Of a stretch of 52,028 nt of DNA, positions 33,599 through 43,168 are shown in pieces. The translations under genes were made by a program, and so were the position numbers. Source of the DNA: Pantoea brenneri (GTDB lineage: Bacteria > Pseudomonadota > Gammaproteobacteria > Enterobacterales > Enterobacteriaceae). Under the pieces are notes generated by a model, which had not been told where the DNA came from, made no database searches, and was given only the letters and a program-made list of their open reading frames with translations. The stretch lies in contig MIEI01000029.1 in NCBI GenBank assembly GCA_002095305.1, positions 1 through 52,028 of the forward strand, given 5' to 3'. Each line of letters opens with the position of its first letter. The stretch's first letter is position 1.

Positions 33599-35329
33599 TT
33601 ACTTGCCTTGTTCGTCGCTTTCGCCAAGGAAGAAATACCACAGCGGAATGGATAACAGGCCGGTAAATACCGTCGAGTAGAGCAGGATCATCATCGCCTG
33701 GGTGATGTACATGGTCAGCGACCAGCTGCTGAACGGAATCTGATACTGATCGATCACTCCGCCGATCATCGCATTTGCCATCACGGTGATCACAATCAGC
33801 GCCAGCACCGTCACGCTGCGCAGGAAATAGCGCATCTCTTTGCGTTTGACGGCGAAGCGCGCCTGAATAATCGCCAGCGGAGACTGTTTATCCGGCGCGG
33901 TATCGACACGCCGTTGCGCGCTGCGTTGCGCACTGCACCAGCGCTGAATATCAAGCAGCACCAGCACCAGCAGGCTAATCCCCATCAGCGGCAAGGCATA
34001 GCCCAGCGCCAGCACCACGATCAGACTGACTCCCTGACCGTAACGCGGCAGCGCCAGCCAGGCTGACAACAGCGTTTGCGACGGGCTGAGTTGCGGCACC
34101 GCGGGACGGCGTATCCACCACATGCGGTAGCCCAGCACGATCATTGCGCACAGACCGAAACCAAACAGCGCCAGAATCAGCTGGTTAGGCAGGCCAAACA
34201 GCACGCCCATATGCGCATCTACGCCCCAGCGGGTCAGTTTTGCCACCAGTGGGAAATGGGCGAACTCCACCCGATCGACCAGGCTAAAATCGTTGGGATT
34301 AATCGAGACAGCATCGACCTGGCTCGGCCACCTGCGATCAATCTCAGAGATGGTCCACGCCTGATTGGGGGTTTTCGGCTGACGTAACTCCAGCTTGTCA
34401 GCATGCAGACCGGCCTGACGCGCGGCGTCGAGGGCGCGATCCCAGTTGCCGTCCGGCTGATTTGGCAGCGCGGGCGCGGCTTTTCGGGCCGGCATCGCCA
34501 TATCGCCCATGGTCATGCCTTCACCGTTGCCACGATGGTCAGCATGCGGATCGGCCGGTGCCGCCGGTGCGTCACCGTTCAGCGCAGTATTGACCTGCGG
34601 CGTCATCCAGCCGAGATCGCTGCGCATTTTCTCAATATTATTGCCCGCCCACTGTGACCAGGTCAGTCCGGTAACCGAAAAGAACACCAGCCCGACCGCC
34701 AGCACCAGCCCCAGCATAACGTGCCAGTGACGCAGAGCGGTAAAACCACGGCGCGGTTTTCTGGCAGAACGGCGTGGCCGGGTGCCGAGCCATAACACCA
34801 CGCCGCCGAGTGCCGCCACCCACAGCCAGGAGGCGGCCAGTTCGCTGTAGTTGCGACCGAAATCGCCTAACAGCAAGCCGCGGTGCAATTGGTCGAGCCA
34901 CATCCGCAGCGGCAATACGCCGCTGGTGCCGTAAACCGTCATGTCACCCTTCACCTGCAGGGTATAGGGATCGATAAACAGTGAACGCGATTCTGACGGG
35001 CCGAGGTCGCGCCCGGAGAACTGCACCCGGGTGGTATCCTGCGGACCCGGTGCCGGTCGAACGGCATAGATACGTGCGTTTTCCCCGGCACGCTGGCGGG
35101 CTGCGGCGATCTGCGCCGACAGCGGTTTCGCCACGCCGTGCGCGTCAGTGGTTAAGGCATCATGGTAGATCGCCTGCTCAATCTGCGGCGTCAGAACGTA
35201 GAGGGTACCGGTCAGCGCGGCGACAAAAATAAACGGCGCAATAAACAGGCCAATATAAAAATGCAGGCGGCGAAACAGATTTAACACCGCGCCGCGCGGT
35301 GCAGGGGTCATTTCCTGAGAAGAGGACAT
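33599..35329 (-). CDS. PepSY domain membrane protein (PiuB-like)
   Basis: The 576-residue protein begins with the membrane span FYIGLFIAPFIFVAALTG, then periplasmic PepSY repeats (QIEQAIYHDALT; TLQVKGDMTVYG), WLDQLHRGLLLGDFGRNYSE, and further spans. A His/Met-rich insert at about residues 260-285 (DPHADHRGNGEGMTMGDMAM) suggests metal contact. Relatives (PiuB/FsqB-like) are iron- or copper-responsive and are thought to reduce or transfer metals or siderophores across the inner membrane. I chose ATG 35329, with GGA nearby. The gene follows a DUF2946 gene on the same strand. Confidence 0.85.
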   Translation of the reverse strand: MSSSQEMTPAPRGAVLNLFRRLHFYIGLFIAPFIFVAALTGTLYVLTPQIEQAIYHDALTTDAHGVAKPLSAQIAAARQRAGENARIYAVRPAPGPQDTTRVQFSGRDLGPSESRSLFIDPYTLQVKGDMTVYGTSGVLPLRMWLDQLHRGLLLGDFGRNYSELAASWLWVAALGGVVLWLGTRPRRSARKPRRGFTALRHWHVMLGLVLAVGLVFFSVTGLTWSQWAGNNIEKMRSDLGWMTPQVNTALNGDAPAAPADPHADHRGNGEGMTMGDMAMPARKAAPALPNQPDGNWDRALDAARQAGLHADKLELRQPKTPNQAWTISEIDRRWPSQVDAVSINPNDFSLVDRVEFAHFPLVAKLTRWGVDAHMGVLFGLPNQLILALFGFGLCAMIVLGYRMWWIRRPAVPQLSPSQTLLSAWLALPRYGQGVSLIVVLALGYALPLMGISLLVLVLLDIQRWCSAQRSAQRRVDTAPDKQSPLAIIQARFAVKRKEMRYFLRSVTVLALIVITVMANAMIGGVIDQYQIPFSSWSLTMYITQAMMILLYSTVFTGLLSIPLWYFFLGESDEQGK

Positions 35330-35411
35330 AGCATTCCACACTTTTCAAAAGACAGGACAAAGCTTCTGACGCCGTAACGCGTAAGAAGTACAGGTCAAAA
35401 AACAGTGAGGT

Positions 35412-35825
35412 TTACGCCAGTAGCGGGGGCGCACGCGGACGGTGGGTGCGCAGAGAGCGTCGCCGCCGCGGTGGAGCCGTGGCGGGCGGAGGTGGTGCCC
35501 GGGAGATCAGGCACATCCACCAGATGAACGGGATAAACACCCATAACATCAGCGGCACATGAATCAGTAAATCGCAGTAGCCGCAGGCGAAACCGGGCGC
35601 CATCATCTCATGGCCGGCCATCGGCATGTCGCTGTGATGATCCATCATCGCCATCTCACCGTGATGGTCCATCATCACCCTATCGCCGCTGATGGCGGAG
35701 AGGCGCTGCAGGCTGGCGTGATGTTCCGCCAGATTTTTTGACACCATCGGCGCAACAAACAACAGCAGCACGGCCAGGATCGCAATACTGGCGGTGAGTC
35801 GTTGTCTGTCGGCAGGTGTTCGCAT
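35412..35825 (-). CDS. DUF2946-family, Met/His-rich membrane protein
   Basis: The 137-residue protein starts with a hydrophobic span (LTASIAILAVLLLFVAPMV). A metal-ligand-rich central region follows (VMMDHHGEMAMMDHHSDMPM), then CGYC and a second span (MLWVFIPFIWWMCLI). This is the DUF2946 pattern, commonly found beside copper-linked genes. The C-terminal tail is proline- and arginine-rich (PPPPATAPPRRRRSLR). It lies 82 bp upstream of the PepSY gene and probably shares its transcript, suggesting a copper or iron role at the inner membrane. Confidence 0.8.
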   Translation of the reverse strand: MRTPADRQRLTASIAILAVLLLFVAPMVSKNLAEHHASLQRLSAISGDRVMMDHHGEMAMMDHHSDMPMAGHEMMAPGFACGYCDLLIHVPLMLWVFIPFIWWMCLISRAPPPPATAPPRRRRSLRTHRPRAPPLLA

Positions 35826-36055
35826 GATTTACATCAGAATAATAGGTCAGAATTCAGGGCGGCAGTGTAACGCGAAGGGGATAAAAGGGTTAAAGAAAGT
35901 GGCATAAATTCTGAAAAAATTCGCACAGTTTGAACATATTCACTTTAATTCTGCTGTCATTTAACCTGTTTGTTACTCTGGAAATACATAAGGCTAACAT
36001 TGTTGCGCGCCAGAAGTGGGTCGGCTGCGTTTATTGCTGTCAAAAAGGATGAAAA

Positions 36056-36997
36056 ATGAAAATTGTAATGCTGGATGGGGCTACGTTACCGGTTCCGTTG
36101 CCTGCGCTGCCGGGCTGCACAGACTGGCAGGTGCGGGAACAGACGGCGGAAGACGCCATCGTAAGCGCGCTGAAAGACGCCACCGTAGCGATCACCAATA
36201 AAGTGCCCCTGCGGGCGGCCACGCTTGAGCAACTACCGGCGCTGCGCTTTATCTGTGTTGCCGCAACCGGCTACGACTGTATCGATCTGGATGCCTGTCG
36301 GGCGCGTGGCATTGTGGTGAGCAACGTACCGGGTTATTCAACCCAGAGCGTGTCGGAAGGGGTCATTGCCGCGATTTTTGCCCTGCGGCGTCAGCTACCC
36401 GATTACGCCAGCACGACCCGGGCGGCGTGGCCAGAAGCGCAACATTTTTGCCTTCATCGTCAGCCGATTCAGGATATTGGCGGTGCGACGCTGGGTATTG
36501 TCGGCAAAGGCGATATTGGTCAGGCGGTAGCAAAACTGGCGCAGGCGTTAGGCATGAAGGTGCAGTATGCCGAGCGCAAAGGCAGCACGACGCTGCGTGA
36601 CGGCTACGTCAGTTTTGAGCAGATGCTGGCCAGCAGCGATATCATCTCGCTGCATTGTCCCCTGAGTGAGCAGACCCGACAGATGATTGACCGCGAGGCG
36701 CTGAGTAAAATGAAGCCGCAGGCGCTGTTGATCAATACCGCACGCGGCGGGCTGATTCATGAAGCGGATCTCGCTATGGCGTTGCAGCAGGGCCAGATCG
36801 GCGGGGCAGCGCTCGACGTCCTGAGCAGCGAACCCCCGGCCGTCGACAATCCGCTGCTGCAACCCGGCCTGGCGAATCTGCTGCTCACGCCGCATATCGC
36901 CTGGGCCAGTCAGAGTGGGGTGCATAATCTGATCGAGGGCATTACCGCTAATCTCACTGCCTTTCGCCACGGCCAGCCGATCAATGTGGTGAGCTGA
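36056..36997 (+). CDS. D-2-hydroxyacid dehydrogenase
   Basis: The 313-residue NAD(P)-dependent enzyme has the family core: ATGYDCIDLDACRARGI, NVPGYSTQSVSEGVIA, the cofactor loop GIVGKGDIGQAV, and the catalytic Arg in NTARGGLI, Glu in LSSEPP and His in LTPHIAWAS. The sequence resembles glycerate/glyoxylate reductases more than phosphoglycerate dehydrogenase, as there is no C-terminal ACT domain. It is convergent with the glutaminase gene, with a single base between the stops. The substrate is not fixed by sequence. Confidence 0.9.
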   Translation: MKIVMLDGATLPVPLPALPGCTDWQVREQTAEDAIVSALKDATVAITNKVPLRAATLEQLPALRFICVAATGYDCIDLDACRARGIVVSNVPGYSTQSVSEGVIAAIFALRRQLPDYASTTRAAWPEAQHFCLHRQPIQDIGGATLGIVGKGDIGQAVAKLAQALGMKVQYAERKGSTTLRDGYVSFEQMLASSDIISLHCPLSEQTRQMIDREALSKMKPQALLINTARGGLIHEADLAMALQQGQIGGAALDVLSSEPPAVDNPLLQPGLANLLLTPHIAWASQSGVHNLIEGITANLTAFRHGQPINVVS

Positions 36998-36998
36998 C

Positions 36999-37919
36999 TC
37001 AGAAAATTGAGCGGCCCAGTTTATCGGTCAGACACTCCAGCGCGGCGGTTCCGGCCAGTGAATTACCCGCGCTGTCCAGCCCCGGCGACCAGACCGCAAT
37101 GCTCATTTCGCCGGGGATCACCGCAATAATCCCACCGCCAACCCCCGACTTGGCGGGCATCCCGACGCGCCAGGCAAACTCACCCGCACCGTCATACATG
37201 CCGCTGGTGATCATCAGCGCGTTAATCTGCCGCGCCTGACGCGGCGTAATCATCCGGCTGCCATCCAGCGTCAGCCCCTGGTTCGCCAGATAGACGAAAC
37301 TGCGCGCCAGCTCAATACAGTTCATCGACAGCGAGCAGTAGTGGAAATAGGTCTGCATCACGCTGGTGACGTCGTTATCAAAGTTGCCAAACGATTTCAT
37401 CAGCCAGGCGATGGCGGCGTTGCGGGCGGAATGCTCAAACTCAGAACGGGCGACGTGGCGGTCATAATTGATATCGGGCTGCTGACTGAGCTGACGCACA
37501 ATCTCCAGCATCCGCTGACGCGGGGCGGTCAGGCGCGTTTCCAGCAGGTCGCAAATCACCAGCGCACCGGCGTTGATAAACGGATTACGCGGCTTGCCCT
37601 GTTCCAGCTCCAGCTGCACCAGCGAGTTAAACGGCTGACCCGAAGGTTCTTTGCCGACCCGCTGCCAGATTTCACTGTCGTCATAGCGGGTCAGCGCCAC
37701 CGTCAGCGACAGGGCTTTGGAGATCGACTGGATCGAAAAGCGCGTTTCGGCATCGCCCGCCTGATACAACGTGCCGTCGCGCAGACAGACGGCAATGCCT
37801 AAATGATCGGCGGCGACTTCCGCCAGCGCCGGAATGTAATCGGCTACTTTTCCCTGATGCACCAGAGGACGTACCTGGTCCAGCACCTCCTGCAGCAGCT
37901 CATTACTCAGTTCGGACAC
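36999..37919 (-). CDS. glsB: glutaminase
   Basis: The 306-residue enzyme hydrolyses glutamine to glutamate and ammonia. The Ser-x-x-Lys catalytic pair is in [12 protein letters not shown] (about residue 64). Family blocks [47 protein letters not shown] and [20 protein letters not shown] match E. coli YneH (GlsB) closely. I take GTG 37919, eight bases after GGGAGAA, as start; a TTG at 37937 is also in frame. It is cytosolic. Confidence 0.93.
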   Translation of the reverse strand: MSELSNELLQEVLDQVRPLVHQGKVADYIPALAEVAADHLGIAVCLRDGTLYQAGDAETRFSIQSISKALSLTVALTRYDDSEIWQRVGKEPSGQPFNSLVQLELEQGKPRNPFINAGALVICDLLETRLTAPRQRMLEIVRQLSQQPDINYDRHVARSEFEHSARNAAIAWLMKSFGNFDNDVTSVMQTYFHYCSLSMNCIELARSFVYLANQGLTLDGSRMITPRQARQINALMITSGMYDGAGEFAWRVGMPAKSGVGGGIIAVIPGEMSIAVWSPGLDSAGNSLAGTAALECLTDKLGRSIF

Positions 37920-38021
37920 GCACGCTTCTCCCGTCAATGAAAACTGGCCGGATGATGCGTGTCAGCGGCCAGTGAATCAAGGCTAATTTAATGCCATTGT
38001 GAGCCATGCAGAACCGCAGAG

Positions 38022-39236
38022 TCAGCTGATGGGCTTTGACTGCGCGGCCAGCGGTGCCAGCAGCATCTGCAGCAGGCTCAGTCCGGTCAGCACCGTGAAC
38101 GGTAAGGTCCAGTTACCGCTGTAATCATGCAGCACGCCAAAAAACAGCGGGCCGAGCGCCGCCAGCGCATAACCGACACACTGAGCCATCCCCGATAACT
38201 GAGAGGCCTGACGATGGTTGCTGGCCCGCAGATTAAACAACGACAGGCAAAGTACCAGCGAGGCACCTGCGCCCAGACCGGCCAGCGTCAGCCATGCGAA
38301 CGCCGCCTGCGGCAACATCAGCAGGCCAAGCATGCCGAGGAAAATGGCGCCAGAGGCGATAAAGGCGGTCAGCCGGGCATCTTTCACCCGCTTCAGCGCC
38401 ACCATACAGCCGAGGTTGGCGACGATCGCTATCGCCTGATACCAGAACAGCAACCAGCCAGCGGTCGCCTGACTAAAGCCACTGGCCTGGGCATACAGCG
38501 TGAACCAGTCAATCAGGGTATAGAATGCCAGCGATTGCAGCGCCATGAACAGCGCAATCTGCCAGCCGCCGGGCGACCGCCAGGGATGACGATGCGCGAC
38601 CGTCTCTGACGAGGTCGGCAGCGTGGTGACGTGACGGCGTAACAGTGGCAGCCAGGCAATCAGCGCTATCAGCCCCGGCAGCGCCCAGACCACCAGCGAC
38701 AGACGCCAGCCCGCCGGTGACAGCTGGCTGAGCGGCACCGCAACGCCTGAGGCCAGGCTGGCGGTAATCGACATCGTGGCGGCATAGAGACCGATATATT
38801 TGGCGGTCTGGGCGGTGAAGTCGCGCTTTATCAGCGGCGGAAGCAGCACATTGGCCGCTGCGATGCCGGCACTCAGCAGCAGGGTTCCGCCCCATAACGC
38901 CGCTTCGGCAGGTAGCCAGCGCAGCAGCGAGCCCAGGGTAATCAGGCACAACGCGCCCCACAGGCTGCGCTCCAGCCCGATCCGATTGCCCAGCCAGGCT
39001 GCCAGCGGTGCCAGCAGGGCAAACAGCATCAGCGGAATGAAGTTAAACAGGCCCGCCTGACCGGCACTGAGGCCGAACGTCAGGCGGATATCCTGCAGTA
39101 CCGGGCCAACGGCGGTGATCGGTGCGCGCAGGTTGGCTGCGGTAAGCAGCAGTACAAACAGAAAAAAAGCGGTGCCAGAAAACCGCGAATGAGATTTTGC
39201 AGGATGTTGAACAGGGGTCATCAGAATGATCATCAC
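38022..39236 (-). CDS. MFS transporter of the CynX/NimT family
   Basis: The 404-residue protein has twelve hydrophobic spans. The N-terminal pattern NLRAPITAVGPVLQDIRLTF followed by GLFNFIPLMLFALLAPLAAW is that of the cyanate/nitroimidazole transporter group (CynX, NimT/YeaN). Substrates of most members are unknown. The ATG at 39236 or a nearby ATG at 39221 may be the start; neither has a strong ribosome site. No cyanase gene is adjacent. Confidence 0.85.
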   Translation of the reverse strand: MMIILMTPVQHPAKSHSRFSGTAFFLFVLLLTAANLRAPITAVGPVLQDIRLTFGLSAGQAGLFNFIPLMLFALLAPLAAWLGNRIGLERSLWGALCLITLGSLLRWLPAEAALWGGTLLLSAGIAAANVLLPPLIKRDFTAQTAKYIGLYAATMSITASLASGVAVPLSQLSPAGWRLSLVVWALPGLIALIAWLPLLRRHVTTLPTSSETVAHRHPWRSPGGWQIALFMALQSLAFYTLIDWFTLYAQASGFSQATAGWLLFWYQAIAIVANLGCMVALKRVKDARLTAFIASGAIFLGMLGLLMLPQAAFAWLTLAGLGAGASLVLCLSLFNLRASNHRQASQLSGMAQCVGYALAALGPLFFGVLHDYSGNWTLPFTVLTGLSLLQMLLAPLAAQSKPIS

Positions 39237-39417
39237 AGGCAGCAGTGCTGCGGGGGCGTTGGTTGACGTTAACGCTTACGCATCAGATTTGATGTCTGGG
39301 CGTTACTCTACTGACCACGCTGTGAAGTGTAAAGCCTTGTTATCAATTCATATTTGCGCCGTCACGCTTTAAGCCACCTGCAGGCTATTGTGACGCAGCA
39401 GGTGGCGGCGTAGCGCT

Positions 39418-39588
39418 TCAGTGAAATTCAGGTTCCGGGAAGTGGCCGCAGTCGTTTTGACTGGGATTGGTACCGGGCGGGCAGGTTTGCTGGCGGGTTT
39501 CACCGGCAGGAACCGGTTTTTCGCTGCCCCACGGTGAGCTGCAGGCAGTTAAGGCAGTAACCACAATGATCAGGCTGAGAAAACGCAT
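39418..39588 (-). CDS. 56-residue small lipoprotein
   Basis: ATG 39588 follows AAGGAG at six bases. The peptide begins MRFLSLIIVVTALTACSSPW, a textbook lipobox (LTAC) with the lipidated Cys at residue 16. The mature remainder (about 41 residues) is short and contains two more cysteines within TCPPGTNPSQNDCGHFPEPE, perhaps forming a disulfide in the periplasm. I do not recognise the family; function unknown. It lies between the CynX-like transporter and the OrtT-like gene, on the same strand as both. Confidence 0.75.
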   Translation of the reverse strand: MRFLSLIIVVTALTACSSPWGSEKPVPAGETRQQTCPPGTNPSQNDCGHFPEPEFH

Positions 39589-39693
39589 ATCCGCTCCTTG
39601 TTGGGATTATCATGAGCAAACAAACGTCGGTGGCCACGTTTAGCCGGCCAGAGGCGTATTACCTGAGTGTGGTGGGAAAGGCGAAATTGTCAA

Positions 39694-39867
39694 TTAAAAC
39701 AGGGCAAACATCAGTGCGACCGGGAAACTCATCGGCCAGGTAGCGCCGACTAACAATGCACTCAGCAGCTTAATGCTCAGCTTATCTTTAGCAATAAAGA
39801 AGGTGATCAGCGTAGCGACCAATGCAACAACGGCATAAAAAATTAGCATACCCTGGTACAGTGTCAT
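39694..39867 (-). CDS. ortT: OrtT-like (GhoT/OrtT family) small membrane toxin
   Basis: The 57-residue protein consists of two membrane spans joined by a basic loop: MTLYQGMLIFYAVVALVATL, then AKDKLSIK, then LVGATWPMSFPVALMFALF. E. coli OrtT is also 57 residues, begins MSLYQHMLVFYAV and ends with the same VGATWPMSFPVAL stretch as I remember it. OrtT damages the inner membrane and is linked to the stringent response; it is an orphan without a GhoS-like antitoxin. None is seen here either. The ATG has GGAG at six bases. Confidence 0.85.
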   Translation of the reverse strand: MTLYQGMLIFYAVVALVATLITFFIAKDKLSIKLLSALLVGATWPMSFPVALMFALF

Positions 39868-40390
39868 TGATATCTCCGCGGCGTCATTAAGGTTTTCGCT
39901 GCGCATGATGCGGATTTTTGTGATCCAGATCAAGTCGAACGCTGTTAAAAATCTAAAGTAACTGCATGCTGTAGCTGATGTTTTGTGGGTGGACGTAGGC
40001 GTGATTAATGGGCGATTTCAGCCTGAAACCGGCAGGGATAAAAGCAGCTCAGGCGTTGCGGGCAGCGGTTGATCACCCTGCTGGTGCCCTGGCGAAACAG
40101 CAGGTCCGGCTAAACCGCGCGGAGCAATAATATACCTTTCACTGCCTGCATCATGCGGCAGTCATGTTGCAGTCACCGTACCCTGCAGTTCCGCCGGCCA
40201 GCTTCATGCCAGTGCCGGAATCGTCCAGTGCGCCAGTCTGTGTAATCTGTAACCTCACTCGATGCAGGCCGGGCGGTTGACAGCCGAACTGTCTGATTTC
40301 TGTCTGTCAGAGGTCGAAATTCCCCACAGCGCCGATTGCTGTGCAACACTTCCTGATGAGCAAACTGACCCATTCAGAAGAGGAAAAACC
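39868..40390. other. 523-bp intergenic stretch before the dihydroxyacetone kinase gene
   Basis: I find no supported gene here. The kinase frame stays open upstream to about 40262, but those codons lack a start with a ribosome site. Presumably it holds the promoters of ortT and the kinase gene; no convincing boxes or palindromes were picked out. Confidence 0.4.
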
Positions 40391-42034
40391 ATGACCCGGT
40401 TCGTAATGAACAAAAAGGATGACCTTGTCGACAGCGCGCTGGATGGCATGATCTATGCCAGTCCGTGGGAAAATCTGGTGCGGCTGGCGGTAGCGCCACG
40501 CATCCGTATAGTGATGCGTAAGGACTGGAAAAAGCAGCAGGTCGCGCTGATTTCCGGCGGCGGATCGGGCCATGAGCCAGCGCACGTCGGGTTTATCGGT
40601 AAAGGTATGCTGACGGCAGCGGTCTGCGGCGATGTATTTGCCTCGCCCAGCGTCGATGCGGTTTATAACGCCATCATTAATCTCACCGGAGAGGCGGGCT
40701 GTCTGTTAATCGTCAAAAATTACACCGGTGATCGGCTCAACTTTGGTCTGGCGGCGGAGAAAGCGCGCAAGGCCGGCTTTAAGGTCAATATGGTCATTGT
40801 GGGCGATGATGTCGCGCTGCCGGAGAATCCGCAGCCGCGCGGCGTGGCCGGTACGCTGCTGGTGCACAAAGTAGCGGGTTTTGTCGCCGAACGCGGTGAC
40901 GATCTGGCGGCGGTGACCGGGGCGGCTGAATCGGCCAGCCAGGCGATCTCAACCATGGGCGTCGCGCTGTCGAGCTGTCATCTGCCTGATGAGCAGACGG
41001 CACAGCGGGTGCCGGAAGGCAGCGTCGAAATGGGGCTGGGTATCCACGGTGAACCGGGCGTGGACGTGCTGAAAACCCAGAACAGCGAGCAAATCGTCCA
41101 GCATCTGCTGGAAAAAGTGATGCAGAAGGGCGATGCGCAGCAGCCACGGGCGCTGCTGGTGAACAATCTGGGCGGCATGTCGGCGCTGGAGATGAGTCTG
41201 GTGACCCGCGATCTGATCGCCTCGCCGCTGAGCCAGCAGGTCAACTATCTGATCGGGCCTGCACCGCTGATGACGGCACTGGATATGAAAGGTTTCTCGG
41301 TGACCAGCATGATCCTGACCCCGCTGTTTGAACAGGCGATTTGCGCGCCGGTCGAAGTCACCGGCTGGGTTAACGCCGTCAGGCTGAGCGCGTTGCAGCC
41401 GGTGACAGCCAAAAAGCAGGTGACGGAACATCCGGCCACGCCGTCGGAAAACCCGGCGGTCGCCCGCATAGTGAATATTCTGTGCGAAACCCTGATCGCC
41501 TGTGAAAGTGAGCTGAACCAGCTGGATGCGCAGGTGGGCGATGGTGATACCGGATCGACTTTCGCCGCCGGTGCCCGTCAGATCCAGCGCGAATGTGCCG
41601 ACAACCAGCTACCGCTCAACGCGTTACCCGATCTGCTGGCGGTCACCGGTGAACGTCTGGCGACGGTGATGGGCGGTTCCAGCGGCGTGCTGATGGCGAT
41701 CTTCTTTACTGCCGCCGCGCAGCAACTGGCCGCGGGCGAGGCGCTGCCCTCCGCCCTGCAACAGGGACTGGAAAAAATGAAGCAGTATGGCGGCGCGCAG
41801 CTGGGCGATCGTACCCTGATCGATGCGCTGCAACCGGCTATCGAGGCGATGGTTGCCGGCAAATCACTGGCGGAGGTGGCGGAAGCGGCGCAGCAGGGCA
41901 GTGAAGCCACTGCCAGCATGGGTCAGGCCAAAGCGGGACGGTCCTCCTATCTCAACAGCGATAACCTCAACGGCGTGCCCGATCCGGGTGCGGTGGCGGT
42001 GGCGCGGGTGTTTGCCGCTCTGAGTAACGGTTAA
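40391..42034 (+). CDS. ATP-dependent dihydroxyacetone kinase (DhaK + DhaL fused)
   Basis: The 547-residue protein has a DhaK domain (about 1-330) with ISGGGSGHEPAHVGFIG and the covalent substrate His in GLGIHGEPGVD (about residue 218). A DhaL domain (about 360-547) has the ADP/Mg-binding DAQVGDGDTGSTFAAG and VMGGSSGVL. This single-chain type uses ATP rather than the PTS protein DhaM, and makes dihydroxyacetone phosphate for glycolysis. AGAGGA stands before ATG 40391. No glycerol dehydrogenase is adjacent. A LysR gene lies convergently 14 bp downstream. Confidence 0.93.
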   Translation: MTRFVMNKKDDLVDSALDGMIYASPWENLVRLAVAPRIRIVMRKDWKKQQVALISGGGSGHEPAHVGFIGKGMLTAAVCGDVFASPSVDAVYNAIINLTGEAGCLLIVKNYTGDRLNFGLAAEKARKAGFKVNMVIVGDDVALPENPQPRGVAGTLLVHKVAGFVAERGDDLAAVTGAAESASQAISTMGVALSSCHLPDEQTAQRVPEGSVEMGLGIHGEPGVDVLKTQNSEQIVQHLLEKVMQKGDAQQPRALLVNNLGGMSALEMSLVTRDLIASPLSQQVNYLIGPAPLMTALDMKGFSVTSMILTPLFEQAICAPVEVTGWVNAVRLSALQPVTAKKQVTEHPATPSENPAVARIVNILCETLIACESELNQLDAQVGDGDTGSTFAAGARQIQRECADNQLPLNALPDLLAVTGERLATVMGGSSGVLMAIFFTAAAQQLAAGEALPSALQQGLEKMKQYGGAQLGDRTLIDALQPAIEAMVAGKSLAEVAEAAQQGSEATASMGQAKAGRSSYLNSDNLNGVPDPGAVAVARVFAALSNG

Positions 42035-42038
42035 CGCG

Positions 42039-42070
42039 ACAGGCGCGGTTAAGTAAGTAATCGCGCCTGT
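42039..42070. terminator. 9-bp inverted repeat between convergent kinase and lysR genes
   Basis: ACAGGCGCG (42039-42047) pairs exactly with CGCGCCTGT (42062-42070) around a 14-base loop. The right arm is inside the last codons of lysR. It may stop transcripts from both sides, although no T-run follows. Confidence 0.45.
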
Positions 42071-42927
42071 AAAAAGGCCAGAAACTGACGGTTTACTTCG
42101 CTGCGCTGACGGTGCTGCGGGTAAACCGCATTCAGCGCTAGCGATGGCGGATGAAAAGAGTCCAGCACCGTCACCAGTTCACCACGCTGCAGCGCCGGAC
42201 CGACAATAAATTCCGGCAGCAGCACCAGCCCCAGGCCCGCCAGCGCCGCGTCACGTAATACTTCACCGTTATTGCTCACCATCGGTCCCTGTACCGCCAG
42301 CAGTTTTCGTTTGCCGCTGACCTGCAACTCCCAGCCATTCTGACCTTCACGGCCATAGCGCAGACAGGCATGTTGCAGCAATTCGTCCGGCTGTTGTGGC
42401 GTTCCGGCCCGGGCTAAATAGGCCGGGCTGCCACAAATGACCCGTTTCAGTTCGCCTAACGGACGGGCAATCAGCGTGGAGTCGGCCAGCGCGCCGATGC
42501 GGATCGCCATATCCACCCCTTCGCCAATCACATCGACATAGCGATCGGCCAGTTCAATCTGGAACTGCAGCGCCGGATGCTGACTGAGAAACTCGGCGAT
42601 CAGCGGCGAAAGATGATTCATACCGAATGACATCGGCAGGTTGATACGAAAACTGCCGCGCAGGATCTGACGCTGTTCCGATACCGCCAGCTCCGCTTCC
42701 TGAATGTCATCGAGAATGCGCTGGGCGTGCTGAGCAAACAGCGAACCGGCATCGGTCACCGACAGTTTGCGGGTGTTGCGAACCAGCAGTCGTGCGCCAA
42801 GCGACGCTTCCAGCGCGGCCATCCGACGGCTTACATACTGCTTCGATAACATCAACTGGTCAGCCGCGGCGGTAAAATTACCGGCATGAATGACGGCGAC
42901 ATAAATCCGGAGGTCTTCGATCTGCAT
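42049..42927 (-). CDS. LysR-family transcriptional regulator
   Basis: The 292-residue protein has the LysR winged helix (VIHAGNFTAAADQLMLSKQY, then VSRRMAALEASLGARLLVRN) and the effector domain (LRGSFRINLPMSFGMNHLSP to the end). It resembles the CrgA-like subgroup. It is divergent from the YbhB-type gene across a 241-bp gap with an inverted repeat, and convergent with the kinase gene. Its target could be either neighbour or itself. Confidence 0.9.
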   Translation of the reverse strand: MQIEDLRIYVAVIHAGNFTAAADQLMLSKQYVSRRMAALEASLGARLLVRNTRKLSVTDAGSLFAQHAQRILDDIQEAELAVSEQRQILRGSFRINLPMSFGMNHLSPLIAEFLSQHPALQFQIELADRYVDVIGEGVDMAIRIGALADSTLIARPLGELKRVICGSPAYLARAGTPQQPDELLQHACLRYGREGQNGWELQVSGKRKLLAVQGPMVSNNGEVLRDAALAGLGLVLLPEFIVGPALQRGELVTVLDSFHPPSLALNAVYPQHRQRSEVNRQFLAFLQARLLT

Positions 42928-42981
42928 AAGGTCTGCTTTCTGGTGACCCTGCTGCGCACGGTCACTGATGAGGGATCATAA

Positions 42982-43005
42982 GCGTTAACTTATAACGATT
43001 AACGC
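42982..43005. promoter_or_regulatory. 7-bp inverted repeat, possible LysR site
   Basis: GCGTTAA (42982-42988) and TTAACGC (42999-43005) are exact complements spaced by 10 bases, 55 bp upstream of the lysR start. The total span and A/T-rich arms are compatible with a regulator site. Confidence 0.4.
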
Positions 43006-43168
43006 GTCAAAGGACAACGTAGCGCTGAGGCGAGCAGTTATTCGGGTAGATAGCGGGTTAAAAACCGTTAAATCGTGCAAAACAGTTATATTTAACAGGC
43101 AGCATTCGGCAGCAGACCGTTAATCTGCCGCAATTTAACCTGATAATGACCCTGTAAAGGAGTGGCTG

